From Eretmocerus hayati (Eukaryota > Arthropoda > Insecta > Hymenoptera > Aphelinidae): 64,000 nt of DNA. Position 1 is the stretch's first letter. The number at the start of each line of letters is the position of its first letter. The position numbers and the translations under genes were made by a program. Shown piece by piece: positions 12,761-24,685 of the stretch. The stretch spans positions 2,294,001-2,358,000 of the forward strand of contig CM056743.1 of NCBI GenBank assembly GCA_029851415.1, given 5' to 3'. The notes under the pieces were generated by a model. The model did not search any database and was not told the DNA's origin. It saw only the letters and a program-made list of their open reading frames with translations.

Positions 12761-13018
12761 AAAGCGGCTCATGTGGCGATTTTGTTTCTTATTGGTATGT
12801 GATCCCATGAATTTCTCCAACCATACGAATCACATTTGCGGTCGGGAGTCCGGATTGTGACCTGCTCCAAGAGCACCGAGCAATCGATCAGTAATAACCC
12901 ACACGTGTGGGTTGAACATTTAGTTCGACGAGCCTAATTATTTAAATTAGGCTCGTTGGGCTAGACCGTTTCAATGATGATATGAATGAAGAGAGAGGAA
13001 GATAGAGAGAGGGAGAGA

Positions 13019-13889
13019 CTCTCTTCACTTTCCCGAGTGAGATCTCACTCGAAAAGAGTGAGTTCTCACTCAGAGTTCCGAGTGAAATTGTGGCAACTCG
13101 GTACCCAGTGAGTTTCACTCAGAGAAAAGAGTGAGATTTTTCACTCGGAGAATCCGAGTGAATCCAAATTTTATTTAGCTGAAACTGAATATTTTCAATT
13201 AATCAATACGTGACGGGCTATAAAATTTATAAATTACTATTGATTATCCGAAGATTGGGGAAAAAGAAAAAATCTACTTCACCCGCAGTGGCATAATAAC
13301 TTCAATATTTTGTCGTTTGGGGAGTGCAGGGGATCGAACTGAGGTCGTCTTGCTAATGAATCGGATTGCTTCTCCACTGGGCTACCGGTGCTGTTGCACT
13401 TGTAAATTCATAGCACCTACTTATGGAAATGATGCACTGTGTAATTTTGTGCGTGCCGTATGTGGAAATGAAAATATGAAAACTAGCTATTGTTTTGAGT
13501 GAAAAAATTACAAAAGAGAAACCCACATTTCCCCGGTGACGGGGCATTGCTTCTATGGATATTAACAGGATTGATGGATTTTTTGACAATAACATGGTAT
13601 CATATTGGGCTGTATATTTCTAGAACTTATGGAAGAGGATATGAATATTTCTTCGCTCAGTTTCTTAACAAATATTGCAGAAAACCTACCATTCTCCTCT
13701 TTGGAAGCTACACGTTGATCCATCAGTAACAAACGAGCGGCGAATCATAACCTAAAATTTGATTCGGGCGTCTCACTCTTGCTTCTGAGGAGTGCAATCT
13801 CACTCGAACTTTCGAGTGAGATTATTGATTTGTCCATTTTTGACTCTTTACCGAGTGAGATGGACTCTCACTCGGACAAGTTAAGAGAG
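13019..13889. mobile_element. ~870 bp TIR element with CACTCGG repeats, copy 2
   Basis: Ends CTCTCTTCACTTTCCCGAG and CTCGGACAAGTTAAGAGAG. It is a direct-orientation relative of 10463-11355 with the same internal order: GAGTGA motif cluster, tRNA-like module, CATTGCTTCTATGG block, second motif cluster. It is preceded by a GAGA-rich patch (12990-13020). Confidence 0.8.
13323..13392 (-). repeat. tRNA-like pol III promoter inside TIR element, copy 2
   Basis: The minus strand reads GGTAGCCCAGTGGAGAAGC, with the B-box arm CAGTTCGATCCCCTGCAC downstream. It is at the same internal position as in copy 1, so the module was part of the element when it amplified. Confidence 0.6.
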
Positions 13890-14149
13890 GAGAAATATGA
13901 TATAGAAGAAAGTATTTTGACCAACTTGAATATCTACGGCTTCGTTCTACTTGCACCTTGACAAGCCACTACTCCATTTCTTCCAAACTCACCAACAACG
14001 AAACAGATGATTTTCGCTTTTATTTAAATGTATTCAGACCTCGATTCAGACGCTATAAATTTTCTCTGCATGGAGTTTTTTCTTATTAATGTTGAAAGGT
14101 ATCTCCTGGAGAATCGACCTCATGGTTCAATAGGCCGAGAATTGCTTCT

Positions 14150-14570
14150 CGTGGCGAATGGAAGTGATAAGAATTTGCGGAGCTTGATGGATGCATGGAA
14201 GTGTATTATTGGACAACGTTGGAGACCTGAGCAGAGCCAATGCATCAGAGGAAATGCGTGTCGAAACAGCGTCTCTCGATGCATTCTTTTCTAAGTCCCG
14301 CTCGCCAAGTACCGAGATTTTCTAAAAATGAATCTCGGCCTGTCGGTCCGGATTTCCCTCCATTCCCTTGCACCAGATATTCTCTCTCTCTCAGTCTTTT
14401 TCTCGCGCGCTCGCTCGCACTCTCTCACTCTACCCTCCTATCGTTCTCCCTCTTTCCTTTGTCTCTCTCTCCCCTGCATGTGGTGTTCTCCCTATCCGCA
14501 TCAGAAATGATCAGAAATACGCAGGCAGGGCTTGCATCCTGCAGGATGTGCCTGCTTCCAGCTCCGTGAA
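14150..14570 (-). repeat. Inverted copy of the 6690-7330 segment
   Basis: It matches the reverse complement of the left-arm interior and includes a decayed CT-rich tract (14380-14470) in place of the pure GA array. At 14570 it joins the palindromic element with TTGGCCTGCCACTTTGAGAT. The mirror junction on the far side is near 20390 (ATCTCAAAGTGGCGGTCCAA). Confidence 0.65.
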
Positions 14571-14649
14571 GTTGGCCTGCCACTTTGAGATAAATATACC
14601 GAAAAATCAAGCAAAAAATCCTGTATCCAATGGTACAAATCTTTTAATT

Positions 14650-15200
14650 TGAGTAATTTGAGTATTTGAGCAATTAATTTTCAGAGTCTGAAAAATTATC
14701 CTGCTCCACTAAAACATAAGAAATTCTCATCACTTCTCGAATATACACATTAGGGGCAGCTACGCAGGCTTAAATTGAAGCTCTTAATTTGAGTATTTTG
14801 ATTCCAGCACCCAAACTTATCATTATTGACGCAAAATTGTTTAAACAGACAGGGAGAAGTCCCCATGTATAAGGTATGGGCAGCGCCGACCGTGGCGGTG
14901 GCGGGAGGGGTAGCAAAGTGGGGAGTGCGCATACTTCCCGTGTTGGCGCCTGCCTATGCATTATACATGGGACTTCTCTCTGTCTGTTTGAACAATTTTG
15001 CGTCAATAATGATACTTTCGGATGCTGGAATCGAAATATTCAAATTAAGAACTTCTAATTAAGCCTACGTAGCTGCCCCTAATGTGTATATTCGAGAAGT
15101 GATGAAAATTTCTTATGTAATTTATATGAAAATTTCTTATGTTTTAGTGGGGGGTAATTTGTCAGACTTTGAAAATTAATTGCTCAAACACTCAAATTAA
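14650..15200. mobile_element. Palindromic MITE inserted in the left arm
   Basis: Inverted arms meet near 14920. On the left are TTGACGCAAAATTGTTTAAAC and GGGGCAGCTACG; on the right are GTTTGAACAATTTTGCGTCAA and CGTAGCTGCCCC. The right arm of the host element lacks this block: there CTCAAATTA is followed directly by the CACGGGTAC side. That marks it as an insertion. The core around 14890-14960 is GC-rich. Confidence 0.75.
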
Positions 15201-15221
15201 CCGTGAAAAAATGTTTGGTGC

Positions 15222-15302
15222 ACGATCATGCATGGCCGCGTACAGAAGATGGTGGTATGTAGTCATGCATGTTTCATGCATGAATCATGCACGACCATGC
15301 AC
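15222..15302. repeat. Cluster of CATGCATG palindromes
   Basis: At least four overlapping ATCATGCATG/CATGCATGA motifs within 80 bp. The cluster is mirrored at 20178-20305 in the other arm, where it is extended by extra copies. Confidence 0.7.
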
Positions 15303-16289
15303 CATATTTGCAAATTATACTTGGAATTAGGTTATATTTTCGGTGTATGGAGAAAGCTCACGATTTAGAAATTTGGAATGTGACAGAGAAAAATCTCCCA
15401 TCTTACGTTCTCATGACTGGCTCAAACGATGTCAAGAAAATTTCTATCAAGCGATAGCCCGGGTAGAAATGAGCTCGGGAAGCAGGTTTTTGTACAGTAA
15501 GGATCTCCTTGCGTCCAAAAAAGTGAAATATTGATATATTGCATCGATGTTCCACTGTTTTCGTCATGGACGCGTAAAGAGGCTCTTACAGCAGGAATAC
15601 CTGGCTTTCCGGGCTCACCTCTTCCCGGGCTATATCTTGATTGTAATTCAAAAAATTGACCGGTATTCCAGGAGGATACTTCATCTCCCTCACGGTGGTC
15701 TTGAACTCCGTTTATATTTGGTTGACATACAGAACCTAAAATTCCTGTGCAATGTGTTTCTGTGCACTCGCACAGGAGATCATTTCCTGACAAGAATCAA
15801 AATTGTACTCTGGTCCGTTTTTGAAAAGATTGAAAAAGAGGTGGTTTTTTGGCAATTTCCTGTCGGAATTCTTCCTCAACTCGAAAGGAGCACATTTTAT
15901 CGAAAAATATATAGAGAAATTATTTGTAGATTTTCAAAAAATCTAAAAAAAAGTATTCTCATAGTTTTTCTCGTACAACGTATCCTGTTAGGGATATTTG
16001 GGGATGATCCTCGAAAATTCATATTCTCGTAAAACGGATCCTGTTCGCGCTATTTGAAGATTTTTCGTCCAGGTCCAAATTCTCTTCACCAATAGAGATG
16101 AGAATATAAATCTGCTCGTAAATCTTGATCAAAAATGTGTAGAGCAACTTCTTGTGGATCTTCAGAAGATAAAAGAATAAGGTCTTCCCACATTTTCTCA
16201 TATAAGACCTCCAGTTTCGGCAATGAACGGGAACCCATCTTCTAACCCGGTCGAAACCGACGAAAATAAAGACAAAATATACTTTTCAG

Positions 16290-16707
16290 ACGAATATACT
16301 TGAATCGCGGAAACAGGAAGAATCCGGTAAGAAAATGTGTCCAGACATTTTTAAAACGCGTTTATTTGTTCGTCTCTCAAAGATCTATGGAAAGTTGCTC
16401 TACAGATTTTGCAATAAAATGTATCCCTTGTGAGTTGTGGGGTCAAAACGATGAGAAACATGGGTCTTGGACGAAAATCCTACGAAGCCTTACATGAAAA
16501 AATGTGCGGAGATCTTTTCTGTTTATCTATTGAAAATCCACCAAAAGTTGCTCTACACATTTCTCGAGAAAATGGAGTTCTCATGAGTTATGGGATCAAA
16601 ACCGTGAAAAATGTGGACCTTGGACGGAAATGTCTTGATTGCGGAAACAGGAAGCCTCATATGAGAGAATGTGAGGAGACCTATTTTGTTCATCCTTCAA
16701 AGATCCA
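16290..16707 (+). repeat. Tandem ~190 bp units, left of the 2 kb palindrome
   Basis: Direct units sharing GGAAATGTCTTG, TTGCGGAAACAGGAAG, CATATGAGA, TTGTTCATC, AAAGATC, AAGTTGCTCTACA and CTCATGAGTTATGGG in the same order. The array resumes at 18717 in the same orientation and phase, which shows that 16708-18716 is an insertion into it. Confidence 0.8.
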
Positions 16708-18716
16708 TAGTCTATCAGCCAGCTATACGTTCTGTAGCAAAGTAAAGATAACCGAAAAATTCTTTTTGCATTCGATTCCTTAGTTTACGCTGATGATACC
16801 CTCATAAGTTTGCGCCCCGAAATAGTGGATACATTTTTGTTATTAACAAATTAATGCAAAAAATATGGTAAAACGAAGATAACTCGAGACCTATCGTAGA
16901 TACAGGAAAATTTTTCAGATGAAAACTGTGCCGTTGAGTACAAGCTACGAGACCATGTACTCCATTGTGTCGCAAATGTTATAGTTTAAGCAATAATCAT
17001 ATTTGTTTATAACAAATAGACATAACTCAGTGTGTTATCCAATATTCGAGGATATTTTTACGGAATCGTGAGAACACATCAATTTGGAGGAAATAAAGAT
17101 TCTTGATATTTTTACGTAGAATCGTTAGTTTTTCAATTATACATGGTTAAATGTTGCAGTACCTCTGCTCACCATTACTAGTGCGGGCGCTGGGGTGGGG
17201 TCTGAGTCGAAAATTCGTGTTCCAGAAGGTTTCAAGGTACAATCTCCTGTATTTTGAGGTGCTGAATCGATTGCACGAGGTCGCCAGCCCGAAAGCCCCG
17301 GAGTTCTTTTGTTATTAACAATTTTTAGTGCAAAATTATGGTTTTTTGCAAAAAACTCGGAAAATATGCATTTTCACGAAAAATTTGTAGAGGCCAAAGT
17401 TGTAGAGCGCAAAATTTCCTAAGAAAAAAGTCATAACAAATTTCCCGAAAAACCCAAGCCTGGGGCGGGAAATGCGCAAAAGCCGTTCCGCGCGTTCAAC
17501 ATTGGGTTAGATGGGGCAGCCGACGCAGCGCTACTAAACTCGCTGCCAATTTGACATTTTCCAATTTAGGCCTAGGCAACCAAAAGCATCTTGAAGAGGA
17601 AAAAATTCCCTTCAAAATGATTTAAGTCGTGTCTCGCTAAGAACGAAGCCCTTCGAGCATGGCTCGAAAGAAAGAGTAATAAGTGTGTCAAAACGCCATT
17701 TCTGCAGCAAAGCTGCCCGCACGCAGCGCTCAGAATCTGCAATTTTTCTCTTCTTCCCGTTTCACACTGGAAAATCTTCGTACTCAGCGAGATACGACCT
17801 GCATCATTTTAATGGGAATTTCTTCCTCTTCAAGATGCTTTTGGTTGCCTAGGCCTAAATTGACAACTGTCAAATTGGCAGCGAGTTTAGTAGCGCTGCG
17901 TCGGCTGCCCCATCTAAGCCAATGTTGAACGCGCGGAACGGCTTTCGCGCATTTCCCGCCCCAGGCTTGGGTTTTTCGGGAAATTTGTCATGACTTTTTC
18001 CTTAGGAAATTTTGCGCTCTACAACTTTGGCCTCCACAAATTTTTCGTGAAAATGCATATTTTCCGAGTTTTTTGCAAAAAACCATAATTTTGCACTAAA
18101 AATTGTTAATAACAAAAGAACTCCGGGGCTTTCGGGCTGGCGACCTCGTGCAATCGATTCAGCACCTCAAAATACAGGAGATTGTACCTTGAAACCTTCT
18201 GGAACACGAATTTTCGACTCAGACCCCACCCCAGCGCCCGCACTAGTAATGGTGAGCAGAGGTACTGCAACATTTAACCATGTATAATTGAAAAACTAAC
18301 GATTCTACGTAAAAATATCAAGAATCTTTATTTCCTCCAAATTGATGTGTTCTCACGATTCCGTAAAAATATCCTCGAATATTGGATAACACACTGAGTT
18401 ATGTCTATTTGTTATAAACAAATATGATTATTGCTTAAACTATAACATTTGCGACACAATGGAGTACATGGTCTCGTAGCTTGTACTCAACGGCACAGTT
18501 TTCATCTGAAAAATTTTCCTGTATCTACGATAGGTCTCGAGTTATCTTCGTTTTACCATATTTTTTGCATTAATTTGTTAATAACAAAAATGTATCCACT
18601 ATTTCGGGGCGCAAACTTATGAGGGTATCATCAGCGTAAACTAAGGAATCGAATGCAAAAAGAATTTTTCGGTTATCTTTACTTTGCTACAGAACGTATA
18701 GCTGGCTGATAGACTA
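16708..18716. mobile_element. 2.0 kb near-perfect palindrome (foldback element)
   Basis: All pairs checked obey a coordinate sum of 35424 (axis near 17712), for example 16742-16762 with 18662-18682. The ends are TAGTCTATCAGCC and GGCTGATAGACTA, flanked on both sides by CCA (or CCAT if one end base is reassigned), so a 3-4 bp target duplication is likely. The arms are about 930 bp with very few differences outside a short central segment (about 17610-17810). No transposase ORF is present. The near identity implies recent formation or homogenisation of the arms. Confidence 0.85.
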
Positions 18717-19080
18717 CCATGAAAAACTGCTCCGCACATTCTCGGATAAAACGTATTTCTCATGAGTTGTGGGGTCGAGACCGTGAAAATCATGGTCTGG
18801 GGCGGAAATACGCCAATTACGGAAACAGGAGGCCGTACGCGAGGAAATGTGTACAGACTTTTTTTGTTCATCTTTTAAAAATCCACCAGAAGTTGCTCTA
18901 CACATTTTTCGACAAAATGTATACCTCATGAGTTATGGGATCGAAACCGTGGAAAATATGGATCTTGGACGGAAATGTCTTGGTTGCGGAAACAGAAAGC
19001 CTCATATGAGAAAATGTGTGAAGAGCTTTTTTGTTCATCTTTCCAAGATCTAGAAAAGTTCCTCAACACATTCTGACAAA
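18717..19080 (+). repeat. Tandem ~190 bp units, right of the 2 kb palindrome
   Basis: It continues the unit interrupted at 16707 (AAAGATC | CATGAAAAACTGCTCCGCACATTC), followed by a full unit (18780-18960) and part of another. Orientation matches 16290-16707. Confidence 0.8.
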
Positions 19081-19140
19081 AGTGTATCTTGACAACCGTA
19101 TACCCACATTATTTCTGGATGCATAACAGCTCCTAATTTT

Positions 19141-19319
19141 GATAGAACATGTCTCTCTAATCGCATTTGAGTGAAAATTTACTCAATTTCACTCGAAAAG
19201 AGCGAGAATTTCGCTCGAGACGAGTCACAGCATCGCAACTCAGCTTCGAGTGACACGATTATCACTATGAGCCGGGTTGCGACACAGTTTTCACTCGAAT
19301 TTTTTCAGAGAGGTTCTAT
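19141..19319. mobile_element. 179 bp TIR MITE with CACTCG motifs
   Basis: GATAGAACATGTCTCTCTAA at the left is mirrored by TTCAGAGAGGTTCTATC at the right, with GAGTGAAAA/TTTTCACTC inside. It resembles the ends of the 9449-12240 element and is probably a deletion derivative of it. Confidence 0.75.
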
Positions 19320-20429
19320 CGAAAATGTGTGAAGCAATTTTTTTGTAGGTCTTTGAAGAAAATAGAAGAAGTTCAGTGACTTTTCCTCGTAAAACGCATC
19401 CTGTTTGTAATATTTGAAGATTTTTCGTCTAGATTGATACTCCCTCCACCAATAGAGATGTAAATATGAATGTCAACCAAATCTCCTCACATTACGCAAA
19501 CAGGATGCGTTTTACGAGGAAAAATCACTGAATCTTTTTTGTTACTTTCTTGGAGACCTACAAAAATTGCCGTGCATATTTTTTCTAAAACATGTTTGAT
19601 TGGAGATATGGAACTAAAACAATTTAAGAAACAAACTCTCGAGGATCATCCTCAGATATCTCCAACAGGTAACGTTGTACGAGAAAAACTATGGAAACAA
19701 TTTTTGTAGATTTTTTAAAAATCTACAAATTCATGTCCTATGTATTTTTCCATAAAATGTGTTCCTCTCGAGTTATAGGGGAATTACGACAGGAAAACAC
19801 CAGAAACCGCTCTTCTTTTAATTCTTGCGAGAACGGCCCAGTCAAGAAATGATCATCTGAGTGCACAGAAACACATTGCACAGAAATTATCGGTTCTGTA
19901 TGTCGGCCAAATGTGAACGTAGTTCAAGACCGCCGCGAGGGAGATGAAATATCCTCTTGGAATACCGGTCAATTTTTCGACATCGTTTGAGCCTTCAAAT
20001 GGCGGAACCTTTTTAATCATCAGAATTTTTGAGTGATTCGTAGTATATTAGGAACCGAATAGCCATGGAAACGTAAGATGGTAGAATTTTCTCTGTCACA
20101 TTCCAAATTTCCAATTCGACAGCTTTCTCTATACACCAAAAACAGCACCTATCCCAAGTATAATTTGCAACATTATATGGTGCATGGTCATGCATGATTC
20201 ATGCATGAAACATGCATGACTACATACCACCATTTTCTGTACGCGGTCATGCATGATTGTGCACCAGTAGCGGTATGCCGTCATGCATGATCATGCACCA
20301 AACATTTTTTCACGGGTACTCAAATTAAAAGAGTTGTACCATTGGATAGAGGATTTTTTTCCTGATTTTTCGGTATATTCATCTCAAAGTGGCGGTCCAA
20401 CTTCACGTTGCTCCTGCTTCCACTAGCCC

Positions 20430-21300
20430 AAGTGTGAGCAGAGATGAGGAGGGAGAGTCAATCGCTCACCATCGCTACTCACCAGCCGTTAGAGATAGAA
20501 GTAAAATTGCGTTTTCATCCCGAATCGTGGAAAACAGCAATTACGGAAAGAGTGCACCTATGATGTTTTATAGCCACAGTGACTATAAAACTTAGCACCG
20601 AGCTTGTCAGGTATGTAAAGTGCAAAATAGAGAACTAGATCCTGAGTTCTCTCTTTGGAATTTACATGCCTGACAGGTTCGAATTCGAGATAAATATGTT
20701 TTGACACGAATTTTTTCGGATCTGGGCCCGGTCCGTAAATATTCGTTTCAAACCATAAATATCTCGAATCCGACCGACTATCCGTAAATCCTGTTCCATG
20801 ATATGTCCCATCCTCACAAGGACAAGGAAAGCCGTCTACTTTCGATTTTCGATTGGAGGTGGCGAGCCTGACTTTGGCGCCACCACCGAGTATTTCCAGT
20901 TTGTGAAATACCCGGTGGCGGCGTCAAAGTCAGGGGATACCTCGAATCGAACGGCTCTGATCTGATGCAATCTCATACCTTACGTCGGTAAGGTAGACAT
21001 TCAGCAACGCTTCGATCCGCCGGTTCTGTTATGGCGGAGGTCCACTATGACTCTATGAGTGTCTCAAGTGACCCCATACGTTTCACCGCAACCTCGTGGG
21101 AACCAATGGCGCTGCTGGCGGGAATCGAGCGCAACTAGGCCGCAACGTTGTGGCAACCACCACGGCACGTTTCAAAAAAGCCATTTTCGCGTTGCCTCAA
21201 CGGCGGCAGCAACGTTTCTGACACGTAAAAATCTCAAAGGTTGCGCGGTTGTGGTGACACTGTGCCACGACGTTCCGGCAACTAACCCTTGTTTGCTGGG
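20430..21300 (-). repeat. Right arm of the 15.5 kb complex
   Basis: Inverted copy of 5816-6690, with the same GC-rich CAACGTTG motifs and the mirrored CACCGAGTATTTC/GAAATACCCGGTGG block at 20880-20925. It ends CCTTGTTTGCTGGG. Confidence 0.85.
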
Positions 21301-24048
21301 TCGTTTGACAGCGAAAATCATTGGGCGGTAAATATTCTCAAGTGAAAGTGTGATAGATGAGGGAGCGGTTTCTAGTATGAGCTGTCATATGCGGTATCCG
21401 GTGAAAATCGAGCCAATATTTTAGGAAATTGGAGTTTTGATAAAATTTTGAAATAAGTTCGTATGCAGATAAGTCTCTGTGCCATTCAGTAAGCAAAATT
21501 AAGATTACGTGACTCTTCTAATATTTTATTAGAATTTCCTAAAGGACTACTGCAAACTTCTTCCGTTTGCTCAAATCAAATAATGTAAAGTGCGATGCAT
21601 TATCTCATACCACCAACTTGACAAATTTATCTGCCAGCGTAGAGCCTTGGCTTCGCGCCCAAGAAAAGGCTTGGCTTCGAAAAGGGTCCTCAGCTAACGG
21701 ATCGATTCGTTCATGTCGAATCACATGAGGATCGCAACTGTGTGAAAACGGAAACGTCTCCCTGGTCTTGGGTTTCTACCATCAGTGCTTTATCAAACCA
21801 CTAAAATTGTTCAACCCAACCCGATAACCTTGATTTTTTTCTTATAATTTTATCAGTTTCTCTGAGCCCAATTTTCGAGATTCCTCAGAGGGATCTTGAA
21901 TACTTGCCTTCCAAGCCCCAAATTTTTAGCCAGAGTCTTGGCGCAGAAAATTACATTTGAAAAACTCGTTGGGGGTAATCCTTATGCAAAAATGAATCGT
22001 TTGAATGAATTCACAAGAAAACTCGAAGAACTTGACGGAACTTCTGCACGAGCAGTTTTGCATGAAAACTACGGATGACTAGTTTGTCATCCCCAAATTA
22101 ATCATCTGCCTAATTTGGCTGATGTAATGCCAAAATTTTGATGCAAATTAGGACCTTTTATGGAGTTTGCAACAAAAAAGAGTTTGTCACATAAGTTTTT
22201 ATGAGTTCTGGATTTTCCATTCCATTTTTGAATCCATCACGGAGAAATTCCCCCGGCTAGCAAGGGTCAAATTTGATATGAATACCCAGCAGAAGTGGAA
22301 AGTATTGAGGGATAATGATACGCGTTAGGAACAGTTTTTTTTTCACCTAAGGTCGTGTACATACCCAACATACCTCTGTATGCCAATCCCAGCCTTCCCG
22401 CAAATGGTTTCATATCTCTGTTTATGTTGAAGGCCAGAGAAGATGAATGATTTGGACCAACCCCAAATGAATTCTGCGTTGCTCAGAAAATTAGAAGTAC
22501 TTTTACATATTCCGTGCTCGCCTGAGAAATCGTCATCAGTAAAACCTGCATCAAACATTTTCAATTCGACCAATCTTATTTTACTTTGGCGCATTCAATT
22601 TCTTGGTCTCGGATCTTCCGGGATCTTTATTTTGGATTTGCAATAATCGAATCTGGAGCACTTCTGCGTGCAAAATACGGAAAAATGGTTGTAAAATGTA
22701 AGGTTGTACCCAACCTGCCGCTACTTTTCTCCCCCCTGACTTTTCTCTCACCTCGTCAAAGGTTCACGCAGAAATACTGAAATAATCTGCAAGCCCGTGG
22801 AAAAAGCTGTGAAGTGAGCCAAGAAACATTTGATCTTTACATGTAGAAGCGAAAATGTCAGGATTTTACGAAATTTTTATCGAACCCATGTATTTTCTTA
22901 TTCTTTGCGTGTTTGGGTACACCTCCTCGCAGAAATAATTTTTGGAAAGAATTCAGATTACTTGTGGATTCACCTCGGTTGGTTTCAAAGGTTTCGAAAC
23001 TAGCTTCAAAATGAGCCATGGTACGTTGAAAAATTTTGGGAAAAGATGCAAGGTATTGAGGAAATGAGTCAAGGAGGCATTCTGAAAATTCAAAATTCGA
23101 TAATTTTGCATCCATCAGAATGTATCTGTACGTGTGGAGAATTCTATACCAACCGAAGTTCGTGAGAAAATGCTCGGATCCACGTTCATAAGTTCACTAG
23201 GCGAGGATTTTCACAAATAGAATCCTCAAATCGAAATTGGAGTACTCAGATTCCTTCAATTTGTATGCGTCGATTCACTCAATTTTGCTCGTAAAAAAAC
23301 CAAATTCCTTCTGAAATTTTCATACGTTGGTCCATTAAATACTTAAACAAAATGCGAGAGAACTCGTTAAAATTTACGAGATTCGCACAACGAATGCGAG
23401 GATCGCTGAAAATCAACGAAGATATAATACAATGGACTAACATTCGTGTACGAAATGAAAATTCTCGCCCTACCCAAGCTCTGAACAGTCGTTATAAAAT
23501 GACGCGAAAATGGAATATTTGCACTCATTGTTATCCAACAAACTTTTACGAATTCAATAAGTTATCTGCACAGTTTCCCTTTCAGAAAATGAATTTCTTA
23601 CTTCATCAAAGGTATAACACAATTTTCAAAGGTCTTACAACTGCATAAAATTCAATTTCTCGCAAATATAATAGTAACCCACATAATTTAACTCATTTCC
23701 TCATGAATAAATAGGTTAATCCACTTCAAAGAACTAGATTTCAAGACGAAAGACGAGAGATGAGACTTTACATTTATTCGATTTACAATAGTTGAAAGTC
23801 GGGACACAATTATAGTTAAATGGCACGAGACTCAAAGGAAACTTTTGTGGCTCTTAAGACAAACTCACAAAGACTAGATATCCTGTACATTCAAGGATAA
23901 GAAAAACAGCTCGAGGCCAATCTATGTATCGTGTATATATATATATATATAATACAGTCACTTTGAAAGCAACACAGAATGAAAATATATACGTATACAT
24001 ACAAGTCGATCTAGTAGACTTTATCGTTCATTGAGAGGTAAAATCGAG
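21301..24048. other. Stretch without recognised genes; 3' side of the CHCHD3-like gene
   Basis: Only short open frames without known domains: 21896-22078 (+), 22343-22594 (-), 22858-23115 (-), 23352-23648 (+). An (AT)n run lies at 23934-23951. The portion nearest 24048 probably holds the 3' UTR of the minus-strand MIC19-like gene. Confidence 0.5.
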
Positions 24049-24685
24049 TCAAGCCGAGAGCTGATGAAACTTTTCCGTGTACGAAGGTTTGCTCTTGCTA
24101 GGACAACTTTTCCTCGTGTTTTTGTATATTTCCTCATCTACACAGATCGTGAATGCCTCAACTTCTTTCATACAGCTCATAGTATCGTGTGAATTTTCTT
24201 TGAAACACTCCAACACCTGTGATCAATGAAATATCAATTCATGACTGGTACTCGATAAAATTGATTTTTCATGACATGTGGCACGAACCGAAGAAGAAAA
24301 GTTTCGGAATACCTTTGAATGAGTTGTAATTAGCTTTGACTTTTGAATAGGCTCAAACTTTTCAGGGATTAGGTAGAGGATGATGGAAAATGGAAACAAT
24401 GGCTAATTACTCATTAAAAAGTTAATGTATAGAGAGGGGATTGGCAGAGCTCAATTTGGAGTGGAAAGTATGACAATTGGATGAATGAGTTGGTTCGTAC
24501 TTTTTTTTGGAGATCCGGACAAGCGGGTTTGGTTCCACCGTCGGCGAAACTTTCGAGGCTTTTCAAAAATATATCAGCTTCGACATCTGTAAGCCCATGG
24601 ATTTGAGTATGAGCTTCGTCAACGCATTCCAACTTTGTAGTCCACTCTTTTTCGTAATTTTTTACTCGATCCTCGTCTACTTTTC
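24049..24685 (-). CDS. CHCHD3: MICOS subunit MIC19-like (CHCHD3/CHCHD6 family), last two exons
   Basis: Exons 24685-24501 and 24216-24049 are joined by consensus sites (acceptor TGCAG before 24685, donor AAA|GTACG, acceptor CACAG|GTG); the stop is at 24049-24051. The translation ends with a CHCH domain. CPDLQKKVLECF is followed by a second cysteine ten residues on, and MSCMKEVEAFTICV gives C-x9-C. This spacing matches vertebrate CHCHD3, where the same region reads CxxL...LxCY. MIC19 sits on the intermembrane-space face of the inner membrane, links MIC60 to the outer membrane and maintains cristae junctions; its twin cysteines are oxidised on import. The upstream exon carries an acidic helical segment. 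The first visible exon starts one base into a codon, so 5' exons lie upstream (above 24.7 kb). I could not identify them or the expected N-myristoylation start. Confidence 0.75.

Larger units (their letters stand above)
14570..20390. mobile_element. Palindromic element built of ~190 bp units, with three later insertions
   Basis: The left arm (14570 to about 16250) and right arm (about 16290-20390) are inverted copies. Matching landmarks are the CATGCATG clusters (15225-15302 versus 20178-20305), the TCTGTCACATTCC block (about 15375 versus 20095), and GAGGATCATCC (about 16005 versus 19640). Units point away from the axis near 16250: inverse on the left (16020-16230), forward on the right. The arms differ in length because of insertions at 14650-15200, 16708-18716 and 19141-19319. 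No protein-coding capacity is recognised. Confidence 0.7.

Noticed and set aside
14240..14569. Ser/Leu-rich open frames near 14.3-14.6 kb
   Set aside because: They derive from the decayed CT-rich tract in the inverted copy of the 6.7-7.3 kb segment.
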